A stretch of 64,000 nt of DNA from Ligustrum vulgare (lineage: Eukaryota > Streptophyta > Magnoliopsida > Lamiales > Oleaceae): the NCBI GenBank assembly GCA_963555705.1, contig OY743171.1, positions 23,988,852 through 24,052,851 on the forward strand, given 5' to 3'. Made by a program: the position numbers and the translations under genes. Under the pieces are notes generated by a model. That model ran no database searches, was not told the DNA's origin, and saw nothing but the letters and a program-made list of their open reading frames with translations. Shown here piece after piece: positions 23,440-33,951 of the stretch (its first letter is position 1; the number at the start of each line of letters is the position of its first letter).

Positions 23440-24160
23440 ACCAATTTTATGCACTGATTTCGATATTTATTTAAGTGTGAACTTTTAATTTAATTTAGTG
23501 AAATGAATGTACTAAAATCTAATTATTTGTATGAGTAAAACACAATCTAAAATACATATTAATACTTAATCAAGTATATGTAGCTCTCATATACTAATTA
23601 ATTATATATAACATTAAGATACTAAATGAATCTGTAGGCTAATATTACTAATTAAAATATATATTCCATTAAGATACTAAATTAATCGATAATATATATT
23701 CAATCTAAAATACAAATTTATTTTTTAATACAATGTAAATGAAAAAAACTCAGCTATATATGCATATATATCAACATAATAATAAAACTAATATACATAA
23801 ATATACTAAATCTAATCTACACACATATACTACATATATCTCTAATATAATATAATATAATTTTTAATACAAAATTTTAATATACTTCACAGATGAGATA
23901 TACAAATATAATTATTCAATGATATGCATTGAACAAAAATCCAAATATAAAGCAAAAAACAAAATTTTAATTAATTAAACTTGATATATGAAATATGTAA
24001 AAACAGAAACAAAAATCAGGTTACCTTTGATTAATGAAATCAACAAACTAATTCCAAGCTTTTTGAGTCAAACTATTTACTTTAGAAATATTGAAGTTGG
24101 GGGAATGGAATGGAGAGTTTGAAAATGATTTTTTTTTTTTGTAAATTGAAGGTAAATGAC
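23440..24160 (-). other. Very AT-rich 5' region of the CACTA transposase gene
   Basis: No coding signal. ATATAT-rich stretches (for example 23590-23870) include TATA-like strings that could serve as the TNPD promoter, or contain 5' UTR introns. This is inferred from position only. Confidence 0.45.
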
Positions 24161-24164
24161 GAAA

Positions 24165-24560
24165 CTTCACTGATATTAGAAAATTTTCGACAGCATTTAA
24201 AATCTGTCGGTAAATTAAAATATTTCCGATGGCTTTCATAAATCCTTCGAAAATTTTTCAACGACTACATGTCATCGTCGGAAAGTGTCGGTAAAAAAAT
24301 AATATTTCCGACGCCGTTCATAAATCCGTCAAAAATATTCCGACGGATAAAGTACGCCGTTAGAAAGTGTTGGTGAGCTAAAAAAAAATCCGGCGGACTT
24401 CATGATTTCGTCGAAAATGTCCGACGGAATAAGTATTTCCGTCAGAAATTTTCGTGTACTTTGTCAAGCCGTCGGAAATTTCCGACGCAAGGACAAAGTC
24501 GTCGAAATTTCCGACGGGCACGACATACATCGGAACATTCCGATGGTCCTGACAGTCGTC
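24165..24560. repeat. Right subterminal repeats of the CACTA element
   Basis: Dense copies of TTTCCGACGG, CGTCGGAAA, TCCGTC(A/G)GAAA and variants in both orientations mirror the left end. About 15 degenerate copies can be counted between 24180 and 24550. Confidence 0.8.
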
Positions 24561-24597
24561 AAAAAACCATGTCGGTGAAACGACAATTTCTAGTATC

Positions 24598-24724
24598 GTG
24601 GATACCCCCAAACAACAAAACACCGAGTAAAAGATCAAGCACATTGATGGTTGAAGATGGTGGACCACCTATCGAAATGTCAAGCACCAAGTTAAGAAAG
24701 GTTGTGAAGGTAGAGAAGGATTAA
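24598..24724 (+). pseudogene. Last coding exon of the RPA-like gene, displaced by the CACTA element
   Basis: Directly after the repeated GTG the plus strand encodes KTPSKRSSTLMVEDGG and a basic tail STKLRKVVKVEKD, then TAA at 24722. A Thr-Pro-Ser-Lys-Arg block plus a Lys-rich end is typical of the C-terminus of plant RPA1-like proteins. The upstream half of the exon is at 17652-17675. The downstream reading frame differs from the one running through GACTTGGTATAG upstream, so the exon had a frame problem besides the insertion, or the splice site lies elsewhere. Confidence 0.65.
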
Positions 24725-24767
24725 GAATAGTTTCTATAAGGGGATTTAGTAGGGTTTTTTTTTTTTT

Positions 24768-24850
24768 TTTTTTGTGTGTTAAATATCTTGTTTTTGTTGT
24801 GTGTTAAATATCTGTTGTGTGTTAAATATCTTGTTTTTTTTTTTTTTTGG
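24768..24850 (+). repeat. Three short tandem copies of TTGTGTGTTAAATATC and flanking poly-T
   Basis: TGTGTGTTAAATATCTTG, TGTGTGTTAAATATCTG and TGTGTGTTAAATATCTTG follow each other, separated by T-rich runs (T18 before, T13 after). It is a small slippage-type array just 3' of the RPA-like gene. Confidence 0.75.
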
Positions 24851-24859
24851 TGCTAAGGT

Positions 24860-25265
24860 ATGTTTGATGAATTATATTGTGTCACGTGTTTTTGAGGCTC
24901 CAAGGGTTGTTTTGGTAATGTGACTCAATGCATATGATATTGCCGAAATACGTTGATGATAACATCAATATCATCAGTTGTTTATTTAACACACAACAAA
25001 TACCTTACTGATTTCCCTATGCTACTGAGCAAATATCACAAGATATTTTCATTGGACACAAAATGTAAGATTTCATCTTATAATTTAGGACATTGAATAT
25101 TGTAAATCAGCATACAAAAACAGTAATAAGATAAGTAAATAACCCTCAGTGATCAAGATATCACAGTCTTCATAAAGATTCAATACAAATACAAATACCG
25201 AACAAATAAGACTAAACATATTATATGATGGAATATGAACATATATGAAACATTAAACAATTAAC
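24860..25265. other. AT-rich intergenic DNA
   Basis: No gene, repeat or element end recognised between the RPA-like gene and the tandem array. Confidence 0.5.
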
Positions 25266-25269
25266 AAGC

Positions 25270-25890
25270 AATTTGACTTAAACTAAATTAATGCTCAAAA
25301 TTTAAAAAAAAAATCAAATAAACAATAAACATTATCATATACGTTGATAAATTGATTACTGATTTTTTAAGATAAAAGATTTCAAATTTTAAATAATTAA
25401 ACCAATCTGATTAAATTTAAAATAATGCTCAGAAGGAAAATTATATTTGACACAAACAATAAACATTATCATATTTATTGATATATTGATTGCTAGTTTT
25501 TTAAAATTAAAAAGTACAAATTTAAAATAATTATATATCAAATTGTCTATATATAAAGTAATGCTCGAAATAAATACTAATTTCGAAGTAAACAATAAAC
25601 ATTATCTTATATATTGATTACAGATATTTTAAAATTAAAAATTCCAAATTTAAAATAATGAAACAAAACTATTTATATTTTAATTAATGTTCGAAATAGA
25701 AACAAATTCATGATAAACCATAAACATTACAATATATAATATGTAAAATGATTTTTTGAAGTTAAAAAGTTTCAAATTTAAATAATTAAAGCAATCTGAA
25801 TTAATTTTAATCAATGCTTAGATTAAAAAATAAAATTAAAATGCTCGACTTAAAAATATAATTTGAAATGAAAAATAAACATCTATATAT
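25270..25890 (+). repeat. AT-rich degenerate tandem array, units about 125-155 bp
   Basis: The marker AAACAATAAACATTATCATA or variants recurs at about 25321, 25454, 25591, 25715 and 25872. Each is followed by GATTT..TTAAA(A)TTAAAAA, AATTTAAAATAATTA and AATGCTCGAAAT. The unit period is that of a nucleosomal satellite, but units differ by many substitutions and indels. The ORF on the minus strand (25595-25389) is an array artefact. Confidence 0.65.
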
Positions 25891-25933
25891 CTATCTATCT
25901 ATTTATCTACATATATATAATAATAGAATAATC

Positions 25934-27876
25934 GTCACTGTTTTACGCACACAGTTTCCCGCCCAATTTCACTTGTCATTTTAGGAAATATCTTAGTTTT
26001 ATCAATTTATTTTAATACATGAATTATGAGAGTTTAATTAATACATATATAAATGATTTATGGATTTGTGAAAAAAAATATCTATAAAAAGTCAAATTAT
26101 ATATTATTTTTATTCATTTGATAATATTTGCATTATTTTGAAATCGAAAAATATGCAATATAAGTGTCAAATCTAAAATTTCAACGAGAAATTTAATACA
26201 AGCTAACAAATGAGAGCAAACTCTAAACATATCATTCGTAAAATCGTCTTAAATACAAAAGGTAAAAGCTTTACTTATATTGTTTTACTTTTTTCAACAT
26301 CCAATCTTTTTAATTTGTCTTATTTAAGTCCTAAAATGATACATACCACTTCTTACTTAAATTCAATTTAACCTAAATGATTAATTTCGAATTTTTTCTT
26401 ATCAAATTGAAAGAAATAATAGATATCTGATCCTTCTAAGTAAATTCAATAAGTAAATTCAATAAAATCATTTGATTTTTTACAACTTTAGGTACCGATA
26501 AACTTATTAGTTCAATTTGTAAAATAGAAGGTGTTAGTAAAATAATTCTATTTAAAAATAGAAAATGATTTACACATTTATTTAGCATACACAAAAATAG
26601 CATGTACAATTGTGAAAATGAGTTTTAAAGAATATGTGGTTGAGAATGAACGTTGAAAAAAATTATTTCTGAAGAATCAATTTTATACGAATAAATGATA
26701 AAGTATTATATCTTATGGGTTAAACCTTCATTTATAAATTGAGATGCATAGGTTTTTTTATGTATATAAAGTTAATTATATTTGTAATATTATTTCAATA
26801 AATTTTAATTAAAATTTGGATTTCATATTATTTTATTTTAAGAGTTGAAAATTGTAAATATTTTAACTTTTAGAAATCAAATAATCAAATAATTAAATTG
26901 AATTTGGCTTTCTATTTCATTCTCTAAAATTTGAAATATTTACAATTTTCAACTCGTAAAATAAAATAATATGAAATCCAGATTTTAATTAAATTTTATT
27001 GAATGAATATTACACATATAATTAACTTTATATACACATACAAAAAAGTACAAAATAAAAAATCACCTATGCATCTCAATTTATAAATGAGGGTTTAACC
27101 TACAAGACATAAGACTTTATCACTTATTCGTATAAAATTGATTCTGCAAAAGTAATTTTTTTCAGTGTTCATTCTCAACCACACATTCTTTAAAACCCAT
27201 TTTTCACAATTGAACTAACTATTTTTGTGCATGTTAAATAAACATATAAACCATATTCTATTTTCAAATAGAATGATCTTGCTAACGCCTTCTATTTTAC
27301 AAATTGAATCAATAAATTTATTGGAACCTAAAGTTGTGAAAAATTAAATGATTTTAGTGAATTTGTTTAGAAGGATTAGATATCCATTATTTTTTTCAGT
27401 TTAATAAGAAAAATATTTGAAATTAATCATTTAGGTTATATTGAATTTAAGTAAGAAATGATAGGTGTCATTTTAGGACTTAAATGGGACAATTTAAAAA
27501 GATTAAATGTTGGAAAAAGTAAAAAATATAAGTAAAAGTTTTATCTTTAGTATTTAAAACGATTTTACGAATGATATGTTTAGAGTTTGCTCTCATTTGT
27601 TAGCTTGTATTAAACTTCTTACTGAGGTCTTAGATTTGACACGCATATTATATATTTTTCGACTTAAACATAATGTATTAATTATCAAAAGAATAAAAAT
27701 AATCTATAATTTGACTTTTTATAGATATTTTTTCTTTTTATAAATTCATAAATCATTTACTGCATGCATTAATTGAACTCTCCTAATTCATATATTAAAA
27801 TAAATTGATAAAATTAAGATATTTCCTAAAATGACAAGTGAAAATGGGCGGGAAATTGTTTGCGTAAAATAGTGAC
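25934..27876. repeat. Near-palindromic foldback: about 0.93-kb inverted arms, about 70-nt loop
   Basis: The left arm starts GTCACTGTTTTACGCACACA at 25934. The right arm ends with the complement, TGCGTAAAATAGTGAC, at 27876. Matching phrases occur throughout: TTTCCCGCCCAATTTCACTT, GGTTTAACCTTCATTTATAA, and TTTGGATTTCATATTATTTT against its inverse near 26970. Arms appear to meet at about 26864 and 26934. Mismatches and small indels are scattered, perhaps a tenth of positions. No ORF lies inside. It may be a foldback or long-TIR non-autonomous transposon. The ends are AT-rich and no target duplication is clear. Confidence 0.8.
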
Positions 27877-29755
27877 AGTATTATTTGGAACTATCTACTA
27901 CTATATAAAAGGAGAAGTGCATCCCAAATTTTTTCCCTCAAGAATTTCCCGCCTGATGCAAAAAAAAAAAAAAAAAAGGGCTGCCAACCAAAAGGTTTTC
28001 TATAATTTTTTTTTGGGGACTTTTTTTTTTATTCATTTGAATATTTGATATAGATAAGAATGTACTCAGTAAATTTGAATAAATAATTTATAGACATTTT
28101 ATAAATCACAAAATTTCTCAAATAGACTTGTTTTTGTAAAAGTAGAGAAAATACGTGTGGTCAAAAAATAATTTGAGAAATTGTGTTGTTTAAAAACACG
28201 TTTTTTTTTAATTTGCCAAACATAGGCTAGAAATTTTTACGACGTGCACTTATAATTGTTGTGCTAAATTTTTTATTGAAAACTAAAAAAAAAAAGTTAA
28301 ATACAAAAGTCAAATGCAGAAAATTGTTTAAGTTTTCATTTTCAATGAAGTTAACAATAATGTATAAAAATTATTGAAATCTACGATCGTTTATTATTTA
28401 AATATATAAATTGACATTTACTATCTAAATAAGATTTTAATAATTTTGATTGATTATGTTTTTTTTTTAAATTTTAATAATTATGGTGATAGAATAAATT
28501 TATAAACATTTTTATAGACCATAAAATATCTCAAATAGATCCATTTGTAAAATTTTTTACAAACACATATTTATAATTATTGTGCTAAATTTTTGATTGA
28601 AAATTGAAAAAAAAAAATGTTAACTACAAGAGTTAAATGAAGAAAATTGTGTAAAATTTCATTTTCAATGAAGTTAGAATAATGTATAAGAATTATTTAA
28701 ATCTACGATCGTTTATTATTTGAAAGGTTATTTTTAGTAGAATGTGCGGATAAAAATATGAAATATTTTATGAATTTATGTGTAATATTATTTTATCAAT
28801 AAATGTGTGGTTAATAAGATGAGAGAAAAATGTATTTTATTTTTATTAGGGCCAAATAGGGTCTAGAAAAGTAATAAAATTTATAAATTAATTTATAAAA
28901 TGTAATAATTGCATGAACATAAATATTTGAGTACACTTTCTATATAATATTACATCAAACATAATATATCATAATGAGACCTATTATTTCAAAATAATGT
29001 GGGTTGTAACAGTAAAATTTTGGAGAATATGTAGTCGAATATCAGAGAATTTTTTGAGTTTATATGTAGATTATTTTAGTAATGGAATTTGCAGTTAAAA
29101 TGAGTTTGAATTCGATCAATATTTATAGTATGAGCATTAAAATTATAATTTATCTTTGAGATATTTTATTTATTAGTTGTTCTTAATAATGATAAATAAA
29201 AAAAAAAAAACTATTTTTGTGATAAATTATATTTATTCCAGTAATAGTTAAAATAAATATATCTCTTACTATATAAAAGGAGAAGTGCATCAAAAAAAAT
29301 TTCTCCCATGATTTTCATCCCATAATGGGCAAAAAAAATTTAAAAAATTTGGTTTCCAGCCAAAGGTTGGCCAATTTGAATTTGAATTCAAATCGAATTC
29401 AAAAAAAAAAAAAAAAAAAAAAAAAGCGGCTGTCAGTTAACGACCGCTGCATTTTCCCTTTTTTTCTTCTTTTGAATATTCGATATGGATAAGCATGTGC
29501 ATGGTAAATTTTAAAAAAATAATTTATAGACGTTTTTATAAATCATAAAATTTCTCAAACAGATCCGTTTGTAAAGAAAATTGTCTTTAAAAATATTTTT
29601 TTTATATTTTTGAGGTAAGATGTATAATTGAAAAATGGAGAGAAAATATTTGTGGTTAAAAAATAATTTGGGAAATTATGTTGTTTAAAAACATGATTCT
29701 TTGAATTTGCCAAATGTAGGCTAAAATTTTTAACAACACACATTTATAATTGTTG

Positions 29756-30492
29756 TTAGGGATGGCGAGTCGGGGTCGGGTCGGCATGCTCCACGCCCCG
29801 CCCCGTCTTGGATAATTTTCCCCGTATACGGCCCGTGCCCCACCTAAAGGTGGGGTAGGGCTGGACAAGTTTCATAAAACTAAACTATATTGAATTAAAA
29901 CCAAATCACGAGCTTCACACACAAAATGATCCCTACTTAGAGGAAAAATGATTGTTGCCATTATACAATGTATCAATAAAATTGCTTGAAGAAAGTAATT
30001 AATCATCTACATTGCAGTTTTACTTGTTGCAACTAACAATGTTGAATTGGAGAGATATATTGTAAATTACACTACACTAGAGAAGATTGAGTTATTTTCT
30101 TTAGGAGATTGACTTATTTTCTTTGATTTTTTTTGTCTGTTTTATGCTTCCATAATCATTTTTATATTCAAAGTCATTCCATTAAATGAACAATTTTGTC
30201 TTGCCATTCATCTAAAAATAGAGGAAATGCAGAATAAAATAAAGATTGAGAATAAAAATAATGAAGGATCCGTTGATTTTCACACGGCATTGATTTGTTA
30301 ATTAGTCAAACATACTTCATTTTTTTTAAACTGGAGATTGGGGCGGGGCAGGGAAAAATCGTCTCCGCCTCGTTTAGATCGGGGTAGAGCTGTTTTGCCC
30401 CTGTATCCGCTCCACGAATCCATTTATGTGAGACGATTTTGCCCCTAATGGGAGTGCGGCTCCGCGGGTCACGATTTTCATAGTTCGTTTTG
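29756..30492. mobile_element. GC-rich-ended MITE, probably hAT-type
   Basis: A block with GGGATGGCGAGTCGGGGTCG near the left end and GC-rich sequence (GGGGCGGGGCAGGG, GGCTCCGCGGGTC) near the right interrupts the 170-bp repeat block. The uninterrupted sister copy at about 28240-28265 reads ATAATTGTTGTGCTAAATTT, while here ATAATTGTTG and AAATTTTTGATTG are about 740 bp apart. The ends TAGGGATGGC and, inverted, TATGGCAAAAC share the GGATGGC/ATGGCA core. No clean 8-bp duplication is visible, so the superfamily is a guess. Confidence 0.55.
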
Positions 30493-31200
30493 CCATAAAT
30501 TTTTGATTGAAAACTAAAAAAAAAAATGTTAATAAGAGTCAAATGCAGAAAATTGTATAAATTTTCATTTACAATGAAGTTAACAATAATGTATAAAAAT
30601 TATTGAAATCTACGATCGTTTATTATTTAAATATATAATTGACATTAAATATCTAAATAAGTTTTTAATAATTTGATTTTTTTTTAAAATTAAGATTTAA
30701 AATCAAAAAAAAAAAAAAAAGATTATGTATCCCACAAATATGTGGTTGAAAATGAATATGAAGAAAATTTGAAAATATTGCATTGAACAAGATGATAGTG
30801 ATTGATATGTTTACATATATCGATATAAATTTTGCATGGAACAAAATGATATGTGATCATATATATTATTATGATTGATTTATTGAGCTAAAATTGAAAA
30901 ATAGAAAGAGAAAATGTTTTTCTTCTTAAAAAATGGCTTAAAAAATTGTGTTGTTTATAAATTAATTTATAAATTGTAATGATTGCGTTAAAAACAGATA
31001 TTTAGTTAAAGTAATTACACGAATATAAAAATTCAGCGGTCTCTTTCTATATAATATTACACCAAACATGATATAATTATTGATTAAAAAATTAATTAGT
31101 TAACATTATCATATTTTCTTCTGTATAAATTACTTGAATATAATTTTTAAATACCGTTTTCAACACACGAGTGAATATAATTAAAAACTGATTTTTATTG

Positions 31201-31424
31201 TTATTTGTATATTTTGATTATGATCACGAGATGCAAAAAATCGTCATTTATTATTTAATAATTATTGAAATGTAATATTTTTTTTATATTTAATACTGTG
31301 CATCGTATGGGTGTTATTTGTATATTTTGATTATGATTACGAGATGCAAAAAACCGTCATTTATTTAATAGTTATTGAAATGTAATTTTTTTTTTTATAT
31401 TTAATACCGTGCATCGCACGGGTG
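31201..31424 (+). repeat. Tandem duplication of about 112 bp at the Helitron-like 3' end
   Basis: Unit 1 (31201-31313) and unit 2 (31314-31424) both run from TTATTTGTATATTTTGATTA to a CGTGCATCG..GGGTG hairpin. In unit 1 the hairpin is mutated (CTGTGCATCGTATGGG); in unit 2 it is intact. Confidence 0.8.
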
Positions 31425-31433
31425 GAAAATTTA

Positions 31434-32072
31434 GTGAATAAAGAAGTTGCAGGCTATTATTTGGAACAATTGATCCCGACATGAAGCTACTGTAAAATTC
31501 TAGGACCTCAATAGGGTACTAGACAAAGATCAGGCTTCGTTCGATACTAAACTTCATAGGTACAATGTTATGTAGCAAAATCAACTACAGACCAAGCCAC
31601 ACTCCGCAATAAGTTAACTTAAATGAGTAGCAAGAATATACACAACGCTGAACAACTTATTAACATACATAAATGTCACAAACGTAGCAAGAAATCAAAT
31701 TGAAGCTGATTAAATTGTTAGTACATAACTAAAGTAAAATCAATATATGAAATTGTTGTGATACACAACATATACAGAAATTATTTAGCAGCATAACAGT
31801 ATATACCAGTGGGAATCCTTCTGTAGTAGCAATAATGACGAACAACAATCGTGACATTTCTAAGCAATCACAGTTTCCCCATGTTTCTTACCCAAGAAAA
31901 TATAATAGAAAAAAATTATTAAATGATCAAATAGGAAATCTCCAAAGTAAAAAGATGATTCGTAAGGGAAGGACGTCAATACAAATATTATATGGGCACA
32001 GTTATTTTATTTTTTTCGTTCAGTTGTCAAGAAAGTAGAAGAGCTAAGATAAATCTGAAGAGTGAATGTGTA
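31434..32072. other. Intergenic, nothing recognised
   Basis: AT-rich. The ORF at 31835-32038 shows no domain. The stretch 31455-31560 has somewhat higher complexity, but no exon or element could be assigned. Confidence 0.45.
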
Positions 32073-32418
32073 TGTAACGTCTCAAGTTCCGTAAACTCGA
32101 AAATCTATGTCATCCTTTAAAACTAACTTTTGAAACAAACATTATTTCGAAAATAACTACATTTTTTAAATAGTAACGATAAAGATCACATTTATCATTT
32201 GGAAATAGTAACGATAAACTAAATCAAATAGAGCTTAGAACATTCATAAAACTTTAAATCTCAACTTTTTTAAAGGAAAGTAACGATAAACAAATAAATT
32301 GACAATATTCATAAAACTTGACTTTCAAAAATAGCATCATTTATTAATTTTTCACCACTGCCCTTCATTCCCCCACCGTCTCCAAAACTTGCAATTGTTG
32401 TTAAAAATGGAGTGATTA
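32073..32418 (-). repeat. Fragment of a TGTAGCG/TGTAACG-family gypsy LTR
   Basis: TGTAACGTCTCAAGTTCCGT at 32073 corresponds to the terminal sequence of the LTRs at 35002 (TGTAGCGCCCCGAGTTC) and, inverted, at 48358. Farther in, TTCACCACTGCCCTTCATTC and TTGCAATTGTTGTTAAAAAT match the same LTRs (about 35310-35345). The fragment stops at the edge of the Tat-type LTR, which probably inserted here. Confidence 0.65.
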
Positions 32419-33095
32419 TTTTTCGCGCGGAAGTCACATCTCTAACAATTACAAAAGGGGAATCAGACGAATGTGTAAGGAACAAACCTCTCGAGACAAA
32501 GTCCCAACGAGGGGTGCTATATTTATGAAGATTACGGTGAAGACAAAACACCTCCAAGGGGCACAAGCACACAAATTACACTAAGAGTTTGATGATAAAA
32601 GTAAAAATAAAGGAAATTACATATTCTCTTGTTGAGATTTGATTGATTGGTCCTTCTAAATGACTAAGTTTTTACAATATATACAAATTCACGAACTTCC
32701 TTCAACCGTTGCCAATATTTGAATATTTGGTTTGCCGCCTTGACTTGTAACTTCCATGGATTAACTTGCTTCCTCCACGTTGCATAACTGTTGCCCATGT
32801 CCTTGTAATATATGCTTGCCAAGTCGCCCTAAGTAACTTCCACAATTCGTCGCTTCAACTGCCCCCTTTGCCAACGACTGGCCACGTGATCATAAGACAA
32901 GCGTCAAAACCGCTTCTACTTGCTTAATCGCCCAACTGCTCCATCCCTCGCCCTGTCGCCCAAATATCCTAGCTGCCACATAATCCCCCAATCGTCCAAT
33001 TTCTAACCTATAATGAACCCTTAACGCTGGGCCTCTTTTGGTTTGGGTCAAGGTTTAGGCCTATTGTATTTTTGGGTATTTTTTGGACGTCAACA
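32419..33095 (-). repeat. 3' LTR of the Tat-type element (677 bp)
   Basis: On the minus strand it begins TGTTGACGTCCAAAAAATAC after a polypurine tract and ends near TTCCGCGCGAAA. The terminal part matches the 5' LTR remnant at 49973-50062 (CAGACGAATGTGTAAGGAAC against CAGACAAATGTGTAAGGAAC). The last two bases appear mutated, because TT replaces TG on the plus strand. Confidence 0.8.
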
Positions 33096-33110
33096 ATTAC
33101 CCCCCAATAT
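33096..33110 (-). other. Polypurine tract of the Tat-type element
   Basis: The minus strand reads ATATTGGGGGGTAAT immediately before the LTR start TGTTGACG. Confidence 0.8.
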
Positions 33111-33951
33111 GGTGGAATTAATGTTCATCCATTAATTTTATGTCATATTAATCATTTCGATGTGTCCCTTTTCCCAAAAACTCTCATCATTCCAATATTC
33201 TTCCGTCTTTTCCAATATAGACCATTCAGATTTTGCCTTTCTGCCTTCTTTTTCTCGCATAAAGAGGTGGACCCTTTCCCTATAAAAAGAGGATTTGGTT
33301 GCAGATACGTCTCTTATCCCTTTTTTCCATTCTTGTACGCCACTGCTATCATGTATATTCTCCCATATTTGACAGGTCTTTTGTTCCTATTTCTCCCGAA
33401 TATGAACCATCTAACTTTCTTTGCCCACAATTTGCTCTAAACATACCTTTGATATGAGAGATATAGGAAATTATTTCTTGGCCGTGAAGGCTTCTTTCGG
33501 TGTCCCTCTCCCTTGTGATCCCTTTACAAGGTCATCAGATGTAGAGGAACTGCCCGTAGGGAGGGCTCCCCGGCCATTTCTGACTCCATGATCGGACAAT
33601 GGCTTGCTGAGAGTGCTTCTCAGGCTGTTCACCTGTTGTGATTGCTTCCAGCGGATGCATCTAAGAAGACGAGGATGGAAGCTTCACAAAGGTTGAGATG
33701 GAGGAGGGGGGAAGACCTACCAGGAGGGTCATCCTTGTTCACAAGCATGTCACCATTGTTGGGGTGACGAAGATCGGTATGTAATAGAGACGTCCTATGT
33801 AATAGTCGATAAGCAGTCTTCATTCTGTAGTAGTTGGTAGGCAGTATTCGTTTCCCTATTGTTGCTGAGTGAGGTCCTGCTGGCCCTTTTGTATTGCAAA
33901 ATGTGCATAACTTTTTTTTTTTTTTTTTTTGAATAAAAGAAACATTTTTTG
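33111..33951 (-). other. 3' non-coding region between integrase and the polypurine tract
   Basis: No conserved domain on either strand. A run of 20 T (33911-33930) borders the integrase stop. The plus-strand ORF at 33072-33440 overlaps the LTR edge and is not a gene. Confidence 0.55.

Larger units (their letters stand above)
17676..24597 (-). mobile_element. CACTA (En/Spm) DNA transposon, 6.9 kb, inserted in the last exon of the RPA-like gene
   Basis: The left end is canonical, CACTACAAAATAAACGGC. Short repeats built on TTTCCGACGGAA are packed inside both ends. Two transposase-type genes lie on the minus strand: a TNPD-like one (20734-23434) and an En/Spm-TNPA/transposase-24-like one (18304-19909). 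The 3-bp sequence GTG stands on both sides (17673-17675 and 24598-24600), matching the 3-bp duplication expected of CACTA elements. The right end reads TTTCTAGTATC instead of ..TAGTG, so this terminus has mutated. Both genes are broken, so the copy is non-autonomous today. Confidence 0.85.
27894..31433 (+). mobile_element. Helitron-like sequence with two 5'-type ends and two 3'-type ends
   Basis: Two starts of the form A|TCT..ACTATATAAAAGGAGAAG stand at 27894 and 29262, each followed by similar 1.3-kb stretches. The 3' end has the short hairpin CCGTGC-ATC-GCACGG at about 31408, followed by GTGGAAAATTTAGT. A Helitron would end in a hairpin and then CTRR before T; here TTAG replaces CTAG. A degenerate second copy of this end lies at 31296-31313. 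No Rep/helicase coding is present, so any element is non-autonomous. Three copies of a 170-bp block with CTACGATCGTTTATTATT occur at about 28250, 28590 and 30495. Confidence 0.5.

Noticed and set aside
25270..25890. CRISPR-like regularly spaced repeats
   Set aside because: The units are AT-rich, degenerate and contiguous rather than exact repeats with unique spacers, and the DNA is plant nuclear.
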